Source of the DNA: Hyphomicrobiales bacterium
GTDB taxonomy: Bacteria; Pseudomonadota; Alphaproteobacteria; Rhizobiales; Rhizobiaceae
Reading direction: 5' to 3'
Assembly (NCBI GenBank): GCA_900471525.1
Contig: UCEZ01000076.1
Location: 1,579-34,716 of the forward strand
Length of the DNA stretch: 33,138 bases
Positions 8,972 through 16,928 of this stretch are shown here, piece by piece. Position 1 is the first letter of the stretch; each line of letters begins with the position of its first letter. The position numbers were made by a program, and so were the translations under genes. A model generated the notes under the pieces. That model saw only the letters and a list, made by a program, of their open reading frames with translations, made no database searches and was not told where the DNA came from.

Positions 8972-9251
8972 GCTTCTCGCCTTCAAATACTATGTGGCGT
9001 TGCCGCCGAATTCATCTCAGAACCAGAGCTGCGCGTTTTCAGACGCCGCAAGCCACACCGTCGGTTGGCAATGCTGCGCATCGCCAACCGGTCCAACGTG
9101 CAAGCCAGCGAAGTCTCGAATCGCAATGCAGCCCCATCAGTCCCGATTGTGAAGATAATTGCAGCGGGCCGTCATTCCAAATCACTGTTAATTTCGCTTT
9201 GTTACGCGACGCACACGCTGTGCTTAGATATTGGAAGAATTCACTAATTCA
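8972..9251 (-). promoter_or_regulatory. lpxC upstream region with a leader inverted repeat
   Basis: This 280-bp stretch between the ftsZ terminator and the lpxC start holds no credible gene. It must contain the lpxC promoter, but I find no clear -35/-10 pair. It contains an imperfect inverted repeat at 9062-9090: an 8-bp outer stem (cggttggc / gccaaccg), one A/C mismatch, a 4-bp inner stem and a 3-nt loop. Confidence 0.5.
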
Positions 9252-9283
9252 TAAAAAATGCCCGGGCGCAAACCCGGGCATTT
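9252..9283 (-). terminator. Intrinsic terminator downstream of ftsZ
   Basis: An 11-bp perfect stem (aaatgcccggg / cccgggcattt) with a 6-nt loop, followed on the minus strand by a run of six T. It lies 28 bp past the ftsZ stop and closes the ddl-ftsQ-ftsA-ftsZ transcript. Confidence 0.92.
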
Positions 9284-9310
9284 CGGCAAGGAGGAAGGCA
9301 GGTTAAAAAA

Positions 9311-11095
9311 TCAGTTCGACTGGCGGCGCAGGAAAGCCGGGATTTCGAGCTGATCGTCTTCATGTGCACGCGGCTGCGAAGCAGCGCGGGCACGGTCATC
9401 GAGAGGAGCACCGCGACGCGGCGCATAGACGCTGGCTTCAGGAGACAGCGGACGACGCTGCTGCGAGGAAGCAGCCGGAGCGCCGGCCGTCATATCGGCA
9501 GCCACATCATGGGTTTCTTCTTCGCGGCGGCCGAGCGAATTGGTGATTCGCTTCAGCAGCCCCATCGGGCCACGCTCTTCATGCTGCACCGGCTGCGAGC
9601 GATGCTCGGCTTCAGCCTTCACCATCGGCGGAAAGTCTTCCACCCGCGGCATGCGGACCTGCTCGGACTGTTGACGGATCACCGGAGCGGCGGGCTCCTG
9701 GCGAACCGGAGTCTGGGCGACCGGCTGCGGCTGGTAGGCCACCGTTTCAACGGTCCGCTGCACCGGAGCGGCAGCCTGAACCATCGGCTGTTCGACTGGA
9801 GCAGCGCCAGCAAAGAGCTTGCTCTGCGGGCGGAACTCTTCCTGCGCCTGCTGGACCGGAGGCGTTGCACCGCCGCGCGGCATCGACAGGAACAGTTCGC
9901 GTTCCAGTTCGGCGGCACGGATGGCTTCGGCGATCGAATCGCTTGTCTGCTGGACCGGCTGGGCGGCCGGCTGCTGCTGAACGACAGGCTGCTGGGCGAC
10001 CGGGGCCGGCTGGCTCTGAACAGCAACAGTCTGCTGGACCGGGGCGGCCGGGATGGCGATCGACGGACGGACAATCGGCTTGGCTGCTACCGGACGAAAG
10101 TCAGCGGAACGACCAGCCACCTCCGCGGCCGTCCGATCAATACCCGTTGCCACCACCGAAACGCGGATGAGGCCTTCGAGTTCTTCGTCGAACGTTGCGC
10201 CGAGGATGATGTTGGCGTCCGGATCCACTTCTTCGCGGATGCGGGTCGCAGCTTCATCGACTTCGAACAGCGTCAGGTCACGGCCGCCGGTGATCGAGAT
10301 CAGGAGGCCCTGGGCGCCCTTCATCGAGGTTTCGTCGAGCAGCGGGTTGGCGATCGCAGCTTCCGCGGCGGCCATTGCACGGCCTTCGCCGGAAGCTTCG
10401 CCGGTGCCCATCATAGCGCGGCCCATCTCGCGCATCACGGAGCGAACGTCCGCGAAGTCGAGGTTGATCAGGCCTTCCTTGACCATCAGGTCGGTAATGC
10501 AGGCAACGCCCGAATAGAGAACCTGGTCGGCCATCGCGAAAGCGTCGGCGAACGTGGTCTTGTCATTGGCGATCCGGAACAGGTTCTGGTTCGGAATGAC
10601 GATCAGTGTATCGACCGACTTCTGCAGTTCGGCGATGCCCTGGTCGGCGAGACGCATGCGGCGCTGACCTTCGAAATGGAACGGCTTGGTGACAACGCCG
10701 ACGGTCAGGATACCCTTGTTACGGGCAGCCTGAGCGACAACCGGAGCGGCACCGGTGCCGGTACCACCACCCATGCCGGCAGTGACGAAGCACATATGCG
10801 TGCCGTTCAGGTGATCGATGATCTCATCGATGCACTCCTCGGCAGCCGCGCGGCCGACTTCCGGCTGCGAACCGGCACCGAGGCCCTCAGTGACAGCGAC
10901 ACCCATCTGGATGATGCGTTCAGCCTTGGTCATGGTCAGCGCCTGGGCATCGGTGTTGGCGACGACGAAATCGACGCCTTCGAGGCCTGCGGTGATCATG
11001 TTGTTGACAGCATTGCCGCCGCCGCCGCCGACACCGAAGACGGTGATGCGGGGCTTCAGCTCGGTGATATCCGGCTTTTGCAAGTTGATCGTCAT
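9311..11095 (-). CDS. ftsZ: Cell division GTPase FtsZ
   Basis: Tubulin homologue that forms the Z ring at mid-cell. The 594-residue protein has the nucleotide-binding glycine loop (GVGGGGGNAVNN, about 21-32), the tubulin signature GGGTGTG at 109-115, and the T7 synergy loop NLDFAD at 211-216. The GTPase core ends near residue 320. A linker of about 260 residues follows, rich in Gln, Pro, Ala and Val, with many PVQQ-like segments. The C-terminal peptide (LEIPAFLRRQSN) is the docking site for FtsA-type partners. The long linker is typical of rhizobial and other alphaproteobacterial FtsZ. The ATG at 11095 has AGGAA upstream. The 92-bp gap to ftsA is larger than others in the operon and may hold an extra promoter. 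Confidence 0.98.
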   Translation of the reverse strand: MTINLQKPDITELKPRITVFGVGGGGGNAVNNMITAGLEGVDFVVANTDAQALTMTKAERIIQMGVAVTEGLGAGSQPEVGRAAAEECIDEIIDHLNGTHMCFVTAGMGGGTGTGAAPVVAQAARNKGILTVGVVTKPFHFEGQRRMRLADQGIAELQKSVDTLIVIPNQNLFRIANDKTTFADAFAMADQVLYSGVACITDLMVKEGLINLDFADVRSVMREMGRAMMGTGEASGEGRAMAAAEAAIANPLLDETSMKGAQGLLISITGGRDLTLFEVDEAATRIREEVDPDANIILGATFDEELEGLIRVSVVATGIDRTAAEVAGRSADFRPVAAKPIVRPSIAIPAAPVQQTVAVQSQPAPVAQQPVVQQQPAAQPVQQTSDSIAEAIRAAELERELFLSMPRGGATPPVQQAQEEFRPQSKLFAGAAPVEQPMVQAAAPVQRTVETVAYQPQPVAQTPVRQEPAAPVIRQQSEQVRMPRVEDFPPMVKAEAEHRSQPVQHEERGPMGLLKRITNSLGRREEETHDVAADMTAGAPAASSQQRRPLSPEASVYAPRRGAPLDDRARAASQPRAHEDDQLEIPAFLRRQSN

Positions 11096-11187
11096 TGTAC
11101 CCGTTCCTTCCTGGTTTCTGGCCGCCTTGCCGAGCCGGCCAAATCACTTAATTCCGTATTTCATCCGATCGGCCGAAGCCGAAGGGA

Positions 11188-12519
11188 TCAGAAGCTTTCC
11201 TTCAGCCATTGGCCCATCCGGGCGATACGGCTGTTGTTTCCTGCAAGCGACGAAAGCAGACCGCCCTGCGTCGCATGTGTTTCCATGTCCGCGACCTGCG
11301 GATAGATCATCAGGCCGACGGCCGTCGAAAAGGCCGGGCCCTTGGCCGCTGCCGGCAGTCCAGACACACCGAGCGGACGGCCGATACGGACGTTGCGGGC
11401 GAGGATGCGGCGTGCCGATTCCGGCAGGCCGGTCAGCTGGCTTGCGCCCCCCGTCAGAACGACGCGCTTGCCGACGATCGGCGAGAACCCCGAGCGCTGG
11501 ATGCGGTCACGGATGAGTTCAAGCGTCTCTTCGATGCGGGCCCGCACGATGCGCGAGACGAGCGCCCGCGGCACATGCGTCGGCTGATCGCGGTCGTCCT
11601 CGCCGATCGGCGGGACCGAAACGATGTCGCGCTCGTCGGCGCTGTTGGGCAGCGCCGAGCCGTGAACGACCTTCAGGCGCTCTGCGTCCTCGATGCGGGT
11701 GGAGAGGCCACGCGCCAGATCAGTCGTCACATGGTGGCCGCCAAGGCTGATCGCGTCGGCATGCACCAGCTTGCCTTCGGCAAAGACCGAGATCGTCGTG
11801 GTGCCGCCGCCCATGTCGATGGCAGCGCAACCGAGCTCGACTTCGTCATCGACGAGAGCAGCTAGACCGCTCGCGTAGGGCGTCGCGACAATGCCTTCGA
11901 CCGACAGATGCGCACGGTTGATGCAGAGTTCGAGGTTCTTCAGGGCGGCACGTTCGGCCGTCAGCACATGCATGTCGACACCCAGCGCATCGCCGAACAT
12001 CGCCAGCGGATCGCGGATACCGCGCTCGCCATCAAGCGAAAAGCCCGTCGGCAGCGAATGCAGGATCACCCGATCCTGGCGCAGCGACTGCTGGCCCGCT
12101 GCCGCCAGAACCTTCTTCAGGTCGGCGGCATCGACTTCCTGGCCGCCGAGATCGATCGAGGCGGTGTAGATGTCGCTCTGCAGGCGGCCGGCGGAAATGT
12201 TGACGATCAGGCTGTCGATCGTAAGTCCTGCCATACGCTCGGCGGCATCGACCGCGAGACGGACGACGCTTTCGGCGGCGTCGAGATCGGCGATCACGCC
12301 GTTTTTCATGCCGCGCGACTTGTGGTGACCGATGCCGATGATCTCGATCGAATGGGTGCGCCCCGGCAGGATCTGGCTTTCGACCTTCGGCGTCAGCCGG
12401 CCGATCATGCAGACCACCTTGGTCGAACCGATGTCGAGCACCGAAACGACATGCGACCGCTTGGAAGAAAGCGGCTTCAGACGCGGCAATCCAAAATTGG
12501 AAGAGCCGAAAATGCTCAT
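11188..12519 (-). CDS. ftsA: Cell division protein FtsA
   Basis: Actin-like ATPase that tethers FtsZ filaments to the inner membrane and recruits later divisome proteins. The phosphate-1 motif DIGSTK is at 29-34, with the IDMGGGTTTISVF phosphate-2 region in the middle and VVLTGGASQLTG in the adenosine region. The C-terminus ends in an amphipathic helix (SRIARMGQWLKESF), the membrane-targeting sequence. At 443 aa the length is normal for rhizobia. The start overlaps the ftsQ stop as ATGA, which suggests translational coupling. Confidence 0.97.
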   Translation of the reverse strand: MSIFGSSNFGLPRLKPLSSKRSHVVSVLDIGSTKVVCMIGRLTPKVESQILPGRTHSIEIIGIGHHKSRGMKNGVIADLDAAESVVRLAVDAAERMAGLTIDSLIVNISAGRLQSDIYTASIDLGGQEVDAADLKKVLAAAGQQSLRQDRVILHSLPTGFSLDGERGIRDPLAMFGDALGVDMHVLTAERAALKNLELCINRAHLSVEGIVATPYASGLAALVDDEVELGCAAIDMGGGTTTISVFAEGKLVHADAISLGGHHVTTDLARGLSTRIEDAERLKVVHGSALPNSADERDIVSVPPIGEDDRDQPTHVPRALVSRIVRARIEETLELIRDRIQRSGFSPIVGKRVVLTGGASQLTGLPESARRILARNVRIGRPLGVSGLPAAAKGPAFSTAVGLMIYPQVADMETHATQGGLLSSLAGNNSRIARMGQWLKESF

Positions 12520-13448
12520 GTACGGCTCTCCTGTTCCTGCTTCTTCAGCATTTTCGTGCGGGCTTCCAGCACTGCCTGGCGGCGAGTGGCCGCCTCGGGC
12601 GTCAATTGTATCGTGGTGCGATCTTCAAGCCGCAGGTCGACCGCGGCGATATCGCGCTCGAGAAGCTGCTGCCCCTCTTCCATCGTCGACAGAACCTGCA
12701 TGGCGCGCTCAAGATCGTGTTCGGGCAGCTTGATGGTGATGCCGTTGTCGAGCATCAGATCCCACCGACGGCCGGCAACCCGCACATAGGCTTTGACGCG
12801 CTTGCTGATTTCCGGCCATTGGGAGAACCGCTCGTAGAACGCGGCAGCCGTCGTTTCCGCATCGCGACCAACGAACAGCGGCAGCTCCGAAAACTTATTG
12901 TCACGCAGCGGCGCAATCACGCTGCCGCTTGCCTCGATCAGCGAAAGATCGGAGCCGTGCTGCCAGATGCCGAACGCCTTGCGTTCCTTCAGGCTCACCT
13001 CAATCGTGCCCGGATAGACCTTGCGGACCGCAACGTCCTCGACCCAGGGCATTTCGCTGATCAGCTTGCGCGCCACGCCGATATCGAGAGCGACGAGCGA
13101 GGTCGCGCCATCGAGACCCAGCTGCTGCAGGATGTCGATTTCCGACGTCTGATCGTTGCCGGAAACCTTGACGTCCTCAATCGCAAAGCCGACAGCCGAC
13201 GTGGTCGTCTGCGCGAAATCCTGGCTGTGGCCGCCGAGCGACATGCCGTAGAAACCAGTTGCCGCGAAAAAGGCCAGCGCAGAAACGGTACCCGTGTACG
13301 GCGCAAAGTGAATGCGACCGGTTCCGAGGCTGACGAGGAAACGCACGGCGCGGCGCAATGGCCGCGGCAGAACGCGCTGACCATCGAGATCAGCCGCTTC
13401 CAGCGGAGCCCGCCCTCTTCCTGCCTTCCTGCCTCTCAACGCAAACAC
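12516..13448 (-). CDS. ftsQ: Cell division protein FtsQ (GTG start inside ddl)
   Basis: Bitopic inner-membrane protein linking early and late divisome components. It has a basic cytoplasmic N-terminus, a hydrophobic segment (VSALAFFAATGFYGMSL), a periplasmic POTRA domain beginning near FAIEDVKVSGNDQTSEIDIL and the FtsQ beta domain. I place the start at the GTG at 13448 (310 aa): GGAGGA lies 6 nt upstream, whereas the longer reading from the GTG at 13469 adds seven residues without such a site. This start lies 13 nt inside the end of ddl. The stop overlaps the ftsA start. Confidence 0.94.
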   Translation of the reverse strand: MFALRGRKAGRGRAPLEAADLDGQRVLPRPLRRAVRFLVSLGTGRIHFAPYTGTVSALAFFAATGFYGMSLGGHSQDFAQTTTSAVGFAIEDVKVSGNDQTSEIDILQQLGLDGATSLVALDIGVARKLISEMPWVEDVAVRKVYPGTIEVSLKERKAFGIWQHGSDLSLIEASGSVIAPLRDNKFSELPLFVGRDAETTAAAFYERFSQWPEISKRVKAYVRVAGRRWDLMLDNGITIKLPEHDLERAMQVLSTMEEGQQLLERDIAAVDLRLEDRTTIQLTPEAATRRQAVLEARTKMLKKQEQESRT

Positions 13449-14362
13449 GACGCGTCCTCCACGATCCACTTGAGGAATTCACCAAACGTATGGCCTGCAT
13501 GAACAGCCATTTCGGGCACCAGAGAGGTTGGAGTCATTCCGGGCTGAGTATTGACCTCCAGCCAGATGAGCTCTCCGTCTTCAGAGAAACGGTCGTCAAA
13601 GCGGAAGTCGGAGCGGCTTACGCCGCGGCATCCAATCGCCTGATGCGCCATGACTGAGAGTGTTTGTATTTTTTGGTAAATATTCGGTAAAATATCCGCC
13701 GGGATGACGTGTTTTGAGCCGCCTTTCACATACTTTGAATCGTAATCGTAGAAGGCGTGGCCCTGCGGTATCACCTCGGTGACACCAAGCGCCGCATCCC
13801 CCATGACGCCGCAGGTAAATTCGCGCCCATGGACGTAGCGCTCGACCATCACCCGGTCGCCATAGCGCCATTCGCTGGAGGTCACGATCTGCGGCGGGTG
13901 CGACTGATCTTCCTTGACCATGACCACGCCGAAGCTGGATCCTTCGCGCACCGGCTTGACCACATAGGGCGGCTTCATCGGATGATCGGAGCCGAAATCG
14001 TGGCGATTCATGACACGCGCCTCGGCAACAGGAATGCCGGCAGCGCTCGCAACGAGCTTTGCCTGCGCCTTGTCCATTGCCAAAGCCGAGGCGAGCACAC
14101 CGGAATGCGTATACGGAATTTCGAGATATTCGAGGATGCCCTGGATCGTGCCGTCTTCGCCGAACGGACCATGCAAGGCATTGAAGGCGACATCCGGACG
14201 CAGATTCTCAAGCACTGAAGCGACATTGCGATCGACGTCGATGCGGGTAACGCGAAAACCCTCGCCTTCCAGAGCATCGGCGCACGCAGTCCCGGACGAC
14301 AGGCTGACCGGCCGCTCCGAGGAAAATCCGCCCATCAGGACAGCAACGTGCTTCTTACTCAT
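13436..14362 (-). CDS. ddl: D-alanine--D-alanine ligase
   Basis: ATP-grasp enzyme that makes the D-Ala-D-Ala dipeptide used by MurF. Motifs: an N-terminal VLMGGFSSERPVSLSSG, the ATP-binding EGSSFGVVMV loop, the DYDSKYVKGG omega-loop region, SRSDFRFD, and a metal-binding LEVNTQPGMTPTSLVPE. The start at 14362 (MSKKHVAVLMGG, 308 aa) matches the usual rhizobial length and has GGGGT upstream; the ATG five codons earlier (14377) has no ribosome binding site. First gene of the ddl-ftsQ-ftsA-ftsZ run, so the region upstream probably carries the promoter controlling all four. Confidence 0.96.
   Translation of the reverse strand: MSKKHVAVLMGGFSSERPVSLSSGTACADALEGEGFRVTRIDVDRNVASVLENLRPDVAFNALHGPFGEDGTIQGILEYLEIPYTHSGVLASALAMDKAQAKLVASAAGIPVAEARVMNRHDFGSDHPMKPPYVVKPVREGSSFGVVMVKEDQSHPPQIVTSSEWRYGDRVMVERYVHGREFTCGVMGDAALGVTEVIPQGHAFYDYDSKYVKGGSKHVIPADILPNIYQKIQTLSVMAHQAIGCRGVSRSDFRFDDRFSEDGELIWLEVNTQPGMTPTSLVPEMAVHAGHTFGEFLKWIVEDASCLR
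13455..13460 (-). promoter_or_regulatory. Ribosome binding site for ftsQ inside ddl
   Basis: GGAGGA on the minus strand, 6 nt before the GTG at 13448. It is the strongest Shine-Dalgarno sequence near this gene and fixes the start. Confidence 0.8.
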
Positions 14363-14766
14363 AGATACCCCCGACATTACGCCAGACTACAAATCCCTGC
14401 TTGCGCCTAGCTTGTTCACGCACGAGTCGCATCCGTCAGGCACGAACCCACTAGAGCGGCATTATGGTTAATGAACCGTTTACTTTGGTTAACCCTATCC
14501 AAGGGATGGATGAAATATTTCGCGTAGAATCAGACAAGCGCTTCGATTCATCGCTTAGAATCAGAGCGTTACAGAAAGCGCAAGAGGCCGCGTGCCTCCG
14601 CGTCGCGCAAAATGTGGGCAAGTGCGAGACACTCGCGGCCTTTTCATTGCGAATACCCGTGCGCAGATATCCTAAGGAGCTGTCCGGTATTTGATGCTCA
14701 GACGGTTGACGCAGGCAAGAGCCTGAAGCCCATGAATAGAATTGCATTTCACTTGGAGGATTCGCG
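14363..14766. promoter_or_regulatory. Divergent intergenic region ddl / SDR gene with CtrA- and CcrM-like motifs
   Basis: About 400 bp without a supportable gene; a 76-codon frame at 14464-14694 has no ribosome binding site or family features. On the ddl side are TTAACCAT (minus strand, 14464-14471), inside the near-palindrome ggttaatgaacc (14466-14477), and the palindrome ggttaacc (14487-14494). Both resemble CtrA sites. Three GANTC methylation sites follow at 14527-14531, 14545-14549 and 14558-14562. The word tagaatcaga occurs twice (14525-14534, 14556-14565). Farther right, aggccgcg (14585-14592) and cgcggcct (14634-14641) can pair ahead of TTTT. GGAGG at 14755-14759 serves the SDR gene. 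Confidence 0.5.
14464..14494 (-). promoter_or_regulatory. Candidate CtrA binding sites upstream of ddl-ftsQAZ
   Basis: The minus strand reads TTAACC twice, with 15 nt between, about 105-130 nt before the ddl start. The proximal copy is TTAACCAT, the form known for CtrA in Sinorhizobium. CtrA is a cell-cycle regulator of division genes in alphaproteobacteria. No clear -35/-10 pair was found, so whether it would activate or repress is unknown. Confidence 0.4.
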
Positions 14767-15807
14767 ATGATGAACGTGCTCGTGGTTGGTGGAACAGGCT
14801 TTTTGGGTGGGGCCGTTGTCAACGCCGCCGTCGCGGCCGGCCACTCAGTCACCATATTCACCAGAGGCCAGACGGCAAATAGCCAACCGCCGGGAAAAAT
14901 CGCGGTGCTGACCGGCGACCGTCACCGCGGTCTCTCCGCACTTCAGGGACGCGTTTTCGACCTCGTGGTGGATACCTGCGCTTTCGCGCCGGATGCGGTA
15001 TCGAGTTTGCTCGATGCCCTGTCGCCTGAGATCGGGCGTTATGCGCTCGTCTCGAGCTGCTCGGCATACGGTAATTTCTCGACCCCGGGCATTAGCGAGG
15101 ACGCGCCGTTAGGCCGAGCTAGCACCGAACAGCTGGAACTCGCCCGCTCCTTGCCACTGGAGAAACGCTCAAGTGCAGCCTCCTACGGTATGGCTTACGG
15201 CCCACTGAAACGCGAATGCGAGCTTTCAGCTATCGAACGCCTCGGCGACCGCGTGACAATCCACCGCGCGGGCCTGCTCGTCGGCGCGGTGGATTATACA
15301 GATCGCCTGACCTACTGGCTTCGCCGCGTGGATCAGGGTGGGCCGACCGTGGCGCCGGGCTCCCCGGACCGTCTCGTACAACTCATCGACGTGCGTGATG
15401 CGGCACGCTTCATCATCGAGACTGGAGTTGCGGGACTGGGTGGCGCATTCAACCTAACGGGCCGCCCCCTCTCCATGTCCAGTCTTCTCGAAAGCTGCCG
15501 CCGTGCTGCGAAATCGGACGCGCGTTTTGTCTGGTGTTCGGACGAAGACATCCTCGCCGCCAATCTGGAACCATGGAGCGAGGTACCGCTCTGGCTGCCC
15601 TATTCCAACGAGACATTCCGCTACTTTCTGGAGCTCGACGTCGAGAAGGCCTTTGCGCATGGTCTTTGCGTGCGACCGCTGGATGAAACGCTGAGTGAAA
15701 TCCTGAGATGGGATCGGCTCCGCCGCGCGACGTCCCTCAAGGCCGGGATGCCGCCGGAGAAAGAAGCAAGTCTCCTGTCGGCGAAGCAAGCGAATGTTCC
15801 CGGCTAG
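14767..15807 (+). CDS. NAD(P)-dependent epimerase/dehydratase-like SDR
   Basis: Atypical or extended short-chain dehydrogenase/reductase, 346 aa. The Rossmann motif GGTGFLG is at 8-14, followed by an acidic-to-basic switch (FTRG) that hints at NADP preference. VSSCSAYG lies near 95-102, and the catalytic pair is YGPLK (Tyr144, Lys148). Later LIDVRDAARF and FNLTGRP match the substrate-domain core of nucleotide-sugar epimerase-like proteins. The substrate is not predictable; a reductase role is as likely as epimerase. GGAGG lies 7 nt upstream of the first ATG (14767); a second ATG follows directly. It is transcribed away from ddl and ends at a strong hairpin facing aqpZ. It has no partner in its own operon and is not part of the cell-wall pathway. 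Confidence 0.85.
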   Translation: MMNVLVVGGTGFLGGAVVNAAVAAGHSVTIFTRGQTANSQPPGKIAVLTGDRHRGLSALQGRVFDLVVDTCAFAPDAVSSLLDALSPEIGRYALVSSCSAYGNFSTPGISEDAPLGRASTEQLELARSLPLEKRSSAASYGMAYGPLKRECELSAIERLGDRVTIHRAGLLVGAVDYTDRLTYWLRRVDQGGPTVAPGSPDRLVQLIDVRDAARFIIETGVAGLGGAFNLTGRPLSMSSLLESCRRAAKSDARFVWCSDEDILAANLEPWSEVPLWLPYSNETFRYFLELDVEKAFAHGLCVRPLDETLSEILRWDRLRRATSLKAGMPPEKEASLLSAKQANVPG

Positions 15808-15817
15808 CCTGAAAGAC

Positions 15818-15850
15818 GAATGGCCCCGCGACGGGTGCGCGGGGCCATTC
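15818..15850. terminator. Shared hairpin between SDR gene and aqpZ
   Basis: A perfect 13-bp stem (gaatggccccgcg / cgcggggccattc) with a 7-nt loop lies in the 62 bp between the two convergent stops. T-tracts are absent or short, so it would act by stem strength. Bidirectional termination is inferred from location. Confidence 0.65.
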
Positions 15851-15869
15851 GGTCGACTGCACGGCAGTC

Positions 15870-16556
15870 TCAGTCGTCTTCGCCAACGATCTTCCAGACG
15901 ATCCCGCCAAGTGCGGCGCCGACGATCGGGGCAAGCCAGAACAGCCACAACTGCTGCAACGCCCAGCCGCCGACGAACAGTGCCTGACCTGTCGAACGGG
16001 CTGGATTGACCGAGGTGTTGGTGACCGGGATCGAGATCAGGTGGATCAGCGTCAGGGCGAGACCGATGGCAATCGGAGCAAAGCCGGCGGGCACGCGGCC
16101 GCTGGTGGCGCCGAGAATGATGAAGATGAAGAAGCCTGTCAGCAGAAGTTCGATGACCAGCGCCGATGTCAACGAATAGCCGCCCGGCGAATGTTCGCCA
16201 TAACCATTGGCGGCAAAGCCACCGAGCTGGAAGTCAGCCTTGCCGCTGGCGACCAGATAAAGCGCCGCGGCTGCGACGATCGCACCCGCCACCTGAGCAA
16301 TGATATAGCCAAGAAGCGAAGAGGCTGGAAACTTGCCGGCAACGGTCAGCCCGACCGATACGGCCGGATTGAAATGGCCGCCCGAGATACCGCCAACCGC
16401 ATAGGCCATCGTCAGAACCGTGAGGCCAAAGGCAAACGAAACGCCGAGCAGGCCAATGCCGACTTCCGGAAAGGCAGCCGCCAGGACCGCGCTGCCGCAG
16501 CCGCCGAAAACAAGCCAGAATGTGCCTAAAAATTCCGCAGAAAGCTTCTTGAACAT
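15870..16556 (-). CDS. aqpZ: Aquaporin Z (water channel)
   Basis: Inner-membrane water channel of the MIP family, 228 aa with six membrane segments and two re-entrant loops. NPA motifs are at 63-65 and 184-186. The selectivity-filter residues Phe43, His172, Thr181 and Arg187 fit the water-selective AqpZ pattern rather than a glycerol facilitator. The ATG at 16556 (MFKKLSAEFLGTF) is preferred over the longer frame to 16601 because GGGGA precedes it and it matches the family N-terminus. It is divergent from the MFS gene and convergent with the SDR gene. Two small inverted repeats lie in its leader. Confidence 0.96.
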   Translation of the reverse strand: MFKKLSAEFLGTFWLVFGGCGSAVLAAAFPEVGIGLLGVSFAFGLTVLTMAYAVGGISGGHFNPAVSVGLTVAGKFPASSLLGYIIAQVAGAIVAAAALYLVASGKADFQLGGFAANGYGEHSPGGYSLTSALVIELLLTGFFIFIILGATSGRVPAGFAPIAIGLALTLIHLISIPVTNTSVNPARSTGQALFVGGWALQQLWLFWLAPIVGAALGGIVWKIVGEDD

Positions 16557-16928
16557 GGTTTCCCCTTCAAACGGAGCAATGCTCCAAAGGGCCTGATGCA
16601 CGCTGCCGCGTTTTCTTCAGGCCCCCTGAACGAAAACACACGCGCATTTCAGCCAGTTTGCCACGCCCATACACCGGGCGCACAACCCAAGATTTGCCAC
16701 AATTCGATTCTGGTCAAGGATTGTGCAGCAAGAGAATTGCAACCGCGGCATTTTTAGCCATTCTGACAAGATTTGAGCGTTACCCCCAATGAAGCACGAC
16801 ATTTTTGCGACGAACGCACCCCGAAATCTTGCCGATTGTTGCGCTTGAAGGGTTTTACTGCCGGTGCGTCTGCGTTAAGAGCCGGGCAGCTGCCTCCCAA
16901 GACGGTGATATCTTCCCAATACGGACAC
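16557..16928. promoter_or_regulatory. Divergent region aqpZ / MFS transporter
   Basis: About 370 bp with no credible gene. Toward aqpZ there is a 13-nt palindrome (ggagcaatgctcc, 16573-16585) and an 8-bp inverted repeat (gggcctga 16589-16596, tcaggccc 16617-16624). On the minus strand CTTGAC at 16713-16718 resembles a sigma-70 -35 box; counting the hexamer as TTGACC (16712-16717), it is 17 nt from a weak -10 (AATCTT, 16689-16694). No good promoter was seen for the MFS gene. Confidence 0.35.

Noticed and set aside
9362..11305. Long plus-strand open frame (647 codons) antisense to ftsZ and the end of ftsA
   Set aside because: It is the mirror of highly conserved genes in GC-rich sequence, has an Arg/His/Asp-rich translation with no family features and no ribosome binding site.
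14464..14694. Possible 76-residue gene upstream of the SDR gene
   Set aside because: No ribosome binding site, no recognisable features, and it overlaps the candidate regulatory motifs.
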